A stretch of DNA of 64,000 bases. Source: Luzula sylvatica (Eukaryota > Streptophyta > Magnoliopsida > Poales > Juncaceae). Of the stretch, positions 63,368 through 64,000 are shown piece after piece. The stretch spans positions 28,498,914 to 28,562,913 of the forward strand of contig OX326958.1 in the NCBI GenBank assembly GCA_946800325.1, written 5' to 3'. The position numbers were made by a program, and so were the translations under genes. Numbering within the stretch: position 1 is the first letter of the stretch; the number at the start of each line of letters is the position of its first letter. The notes under the pieces were generated by a model. The model was not told where the DNA came from. It did no database searches and saw only the letters and a list, made by a program, of their open reading frames with translations.

Positions 63368-64000
63368 ATGGCCAAAACAATCCCGAATGAAAACCCTACA
63401 GAAGAACTCGTGTCGCTTGTCCAAGGGCCGATCATAATTGGAGCCGGCCCGTCAGGCTTGGCAGTGGCTGCTAGTCTGACTCGTCTATCAATACCATATA
63501 TAATTCTCGAGAGATCGACCTGTGTTTCCGATTTATGGACCAATCATACCTACAACCGTCTCTCGCTTCACTTACCGAAACAGTACTGCGAGCTCCCGTA
63601 CCGTTCTTTCCCTCCACATTTCCCTACATACCCTTCAAAAAGTCATTTTTTACACTACCTCAACACCTATACTTCAGACTTCTCCATAAACCCTCTCTTC
63701 TCTCACACTGTAATCGAGGCCCGATACGACGATGTAGCTTCCCTTTGGAAGGTGAAAGTCATGAACAACAAAGGAGACACAAGAGTTTATGTGTCGAAAT
63801 GGATAGTTGTTGCTACTGGAGAGAATGCAGAGCCGATGGTGCCTAGGGTTAAGGGGAGAGAGAAGTTCAAAGGGAGTGTAATGCATTCAAGTGAGTATAA
63901 GAATGGAGAGGGGCATAAAGGGAAGAAGGTTTTGGTCATAGGTTGTGGAAACTCAGGCATGGAGATGTGCTTAGATTTGTTTGAGCATGGTGCTTTGCCT
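63368..64000 (+). CDS. YUCCA flavin monooxygenase (auxin synthesis), 5' part
   Basis: YUCCA enzymes convert indole-3-pyruvate to indole-3-acetic acid using FAD, NADPH and oxygen. The first 211 codons are open from ATG to the window edge, without an intron. The FAD site GAGPSGLA is at residues 25-32. The family signatures RLSLHLPKQYCELPYRSFP and FPTYPSKSHF follow, then ATGENAE at 149-155, HSSEYK, and the NADPH site VIGCGNSGME at 190-199. No frame problem is visible. These motifs separate YUCCA from other plant flavin monooxygenases. The ATGENAEP form and the GC.GNSGMEMCLDL stretch look closer to the YUC1/YUC4/YUC2/YUC6 side than to YUC10, but the subclade is uncertain without the C-terminus. 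The gene continues beyond the window. The start is chosen because it is the only ATG that keeps the short family-type N-terminus. Confidence 0.95.
   Translation, partial: MAKTIPNENPTEELVSLVQGPIIIGAGPSGLAVAASLTRLSIPYIILERSTCVSDLWTNHTYNRLSLHLPKQYCELPYRSFPPHFPTYPSKSHFLHYLNTYTSDFSINPLFSHTVIEARYDDVASLWKVKVMNNKGDTRVYVSKWIVVATGENAEPMVPRVKGREKFKGSVMHSSEYKNGEGHKGKKVLVIGCGNSGMEMCLDLFEHGALP

Overview
This is nuclear DNA from a flowering plant, probably a eudicot. The genes have GT-AG introns and belong to plant families: an INDETERMINATE-DOMAIN (IDD) zinc-finger factor, a YUCCA auxin-synthesis monooxygenase and an ATB2-type aldo/keto reductase. They sit among plant-type Copia elements, an L1-type LINE, hAT-like and Mutator-like MITEs, a tRNA-derived SINE and a long satellite array. 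I cannot name the species.

Layout. Positions 1-14052 are an uninterrupted AT-rich satellite (about 125-bp monomers in a roughly 250-bp A/B dimer) with nested block duplications. A small two-exon gene of unknown function (80 aa, minus strand) lies at 14948-15323, just past the array edge. Positions 15434-24096 are a nested transposon: split arms of a hAT-like GC-rich element enclose a DNA element with 106-107-bp terminal inverted repeats, and one of those repeats is interrupted by a 4.4-kb LINE with an intact-looking ORF2. More MITEs follow to 25418. The IDD gene (three exons, plus strand) is at 28312-30032. Positions 34166-47079 hold an older gag-less Copia whose 3' LTR is split by a young, apparently intact Copia (34355-43009, LTRs differing at one position by eye). 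An intact seven-exon aldo/keto reductase (minus strand) spans 47965-52528, and its 3.1-kb intron 5 is swollen by transposon debris. From 53.8 to 62 kb there are SINEs, a polyadenylated retrocopy, truncated LINE tails, Mutator-like MITEs and a hub of MITEs sitting in (TA)n tracts. The window ends inside a YUCCA gene (63368 to edge), which has a cluster of RY (CATGCA) motifs upstream.

There is no operon-like relation among the host genes; they are separate loci divided by repeats. Target-site duplications let the insertion order be read in several places. The features I found most unusual are: paired 12-bp palindromes about two helical turns apart in the young Copia leader; a MITE family confined to (TA)n microsatellites; 3' stem-loops next to poly(A) on LINE tails; and the RY cluster before the YUCCA gene. 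All identities come from reading by eye; no database search or alignment program was run.
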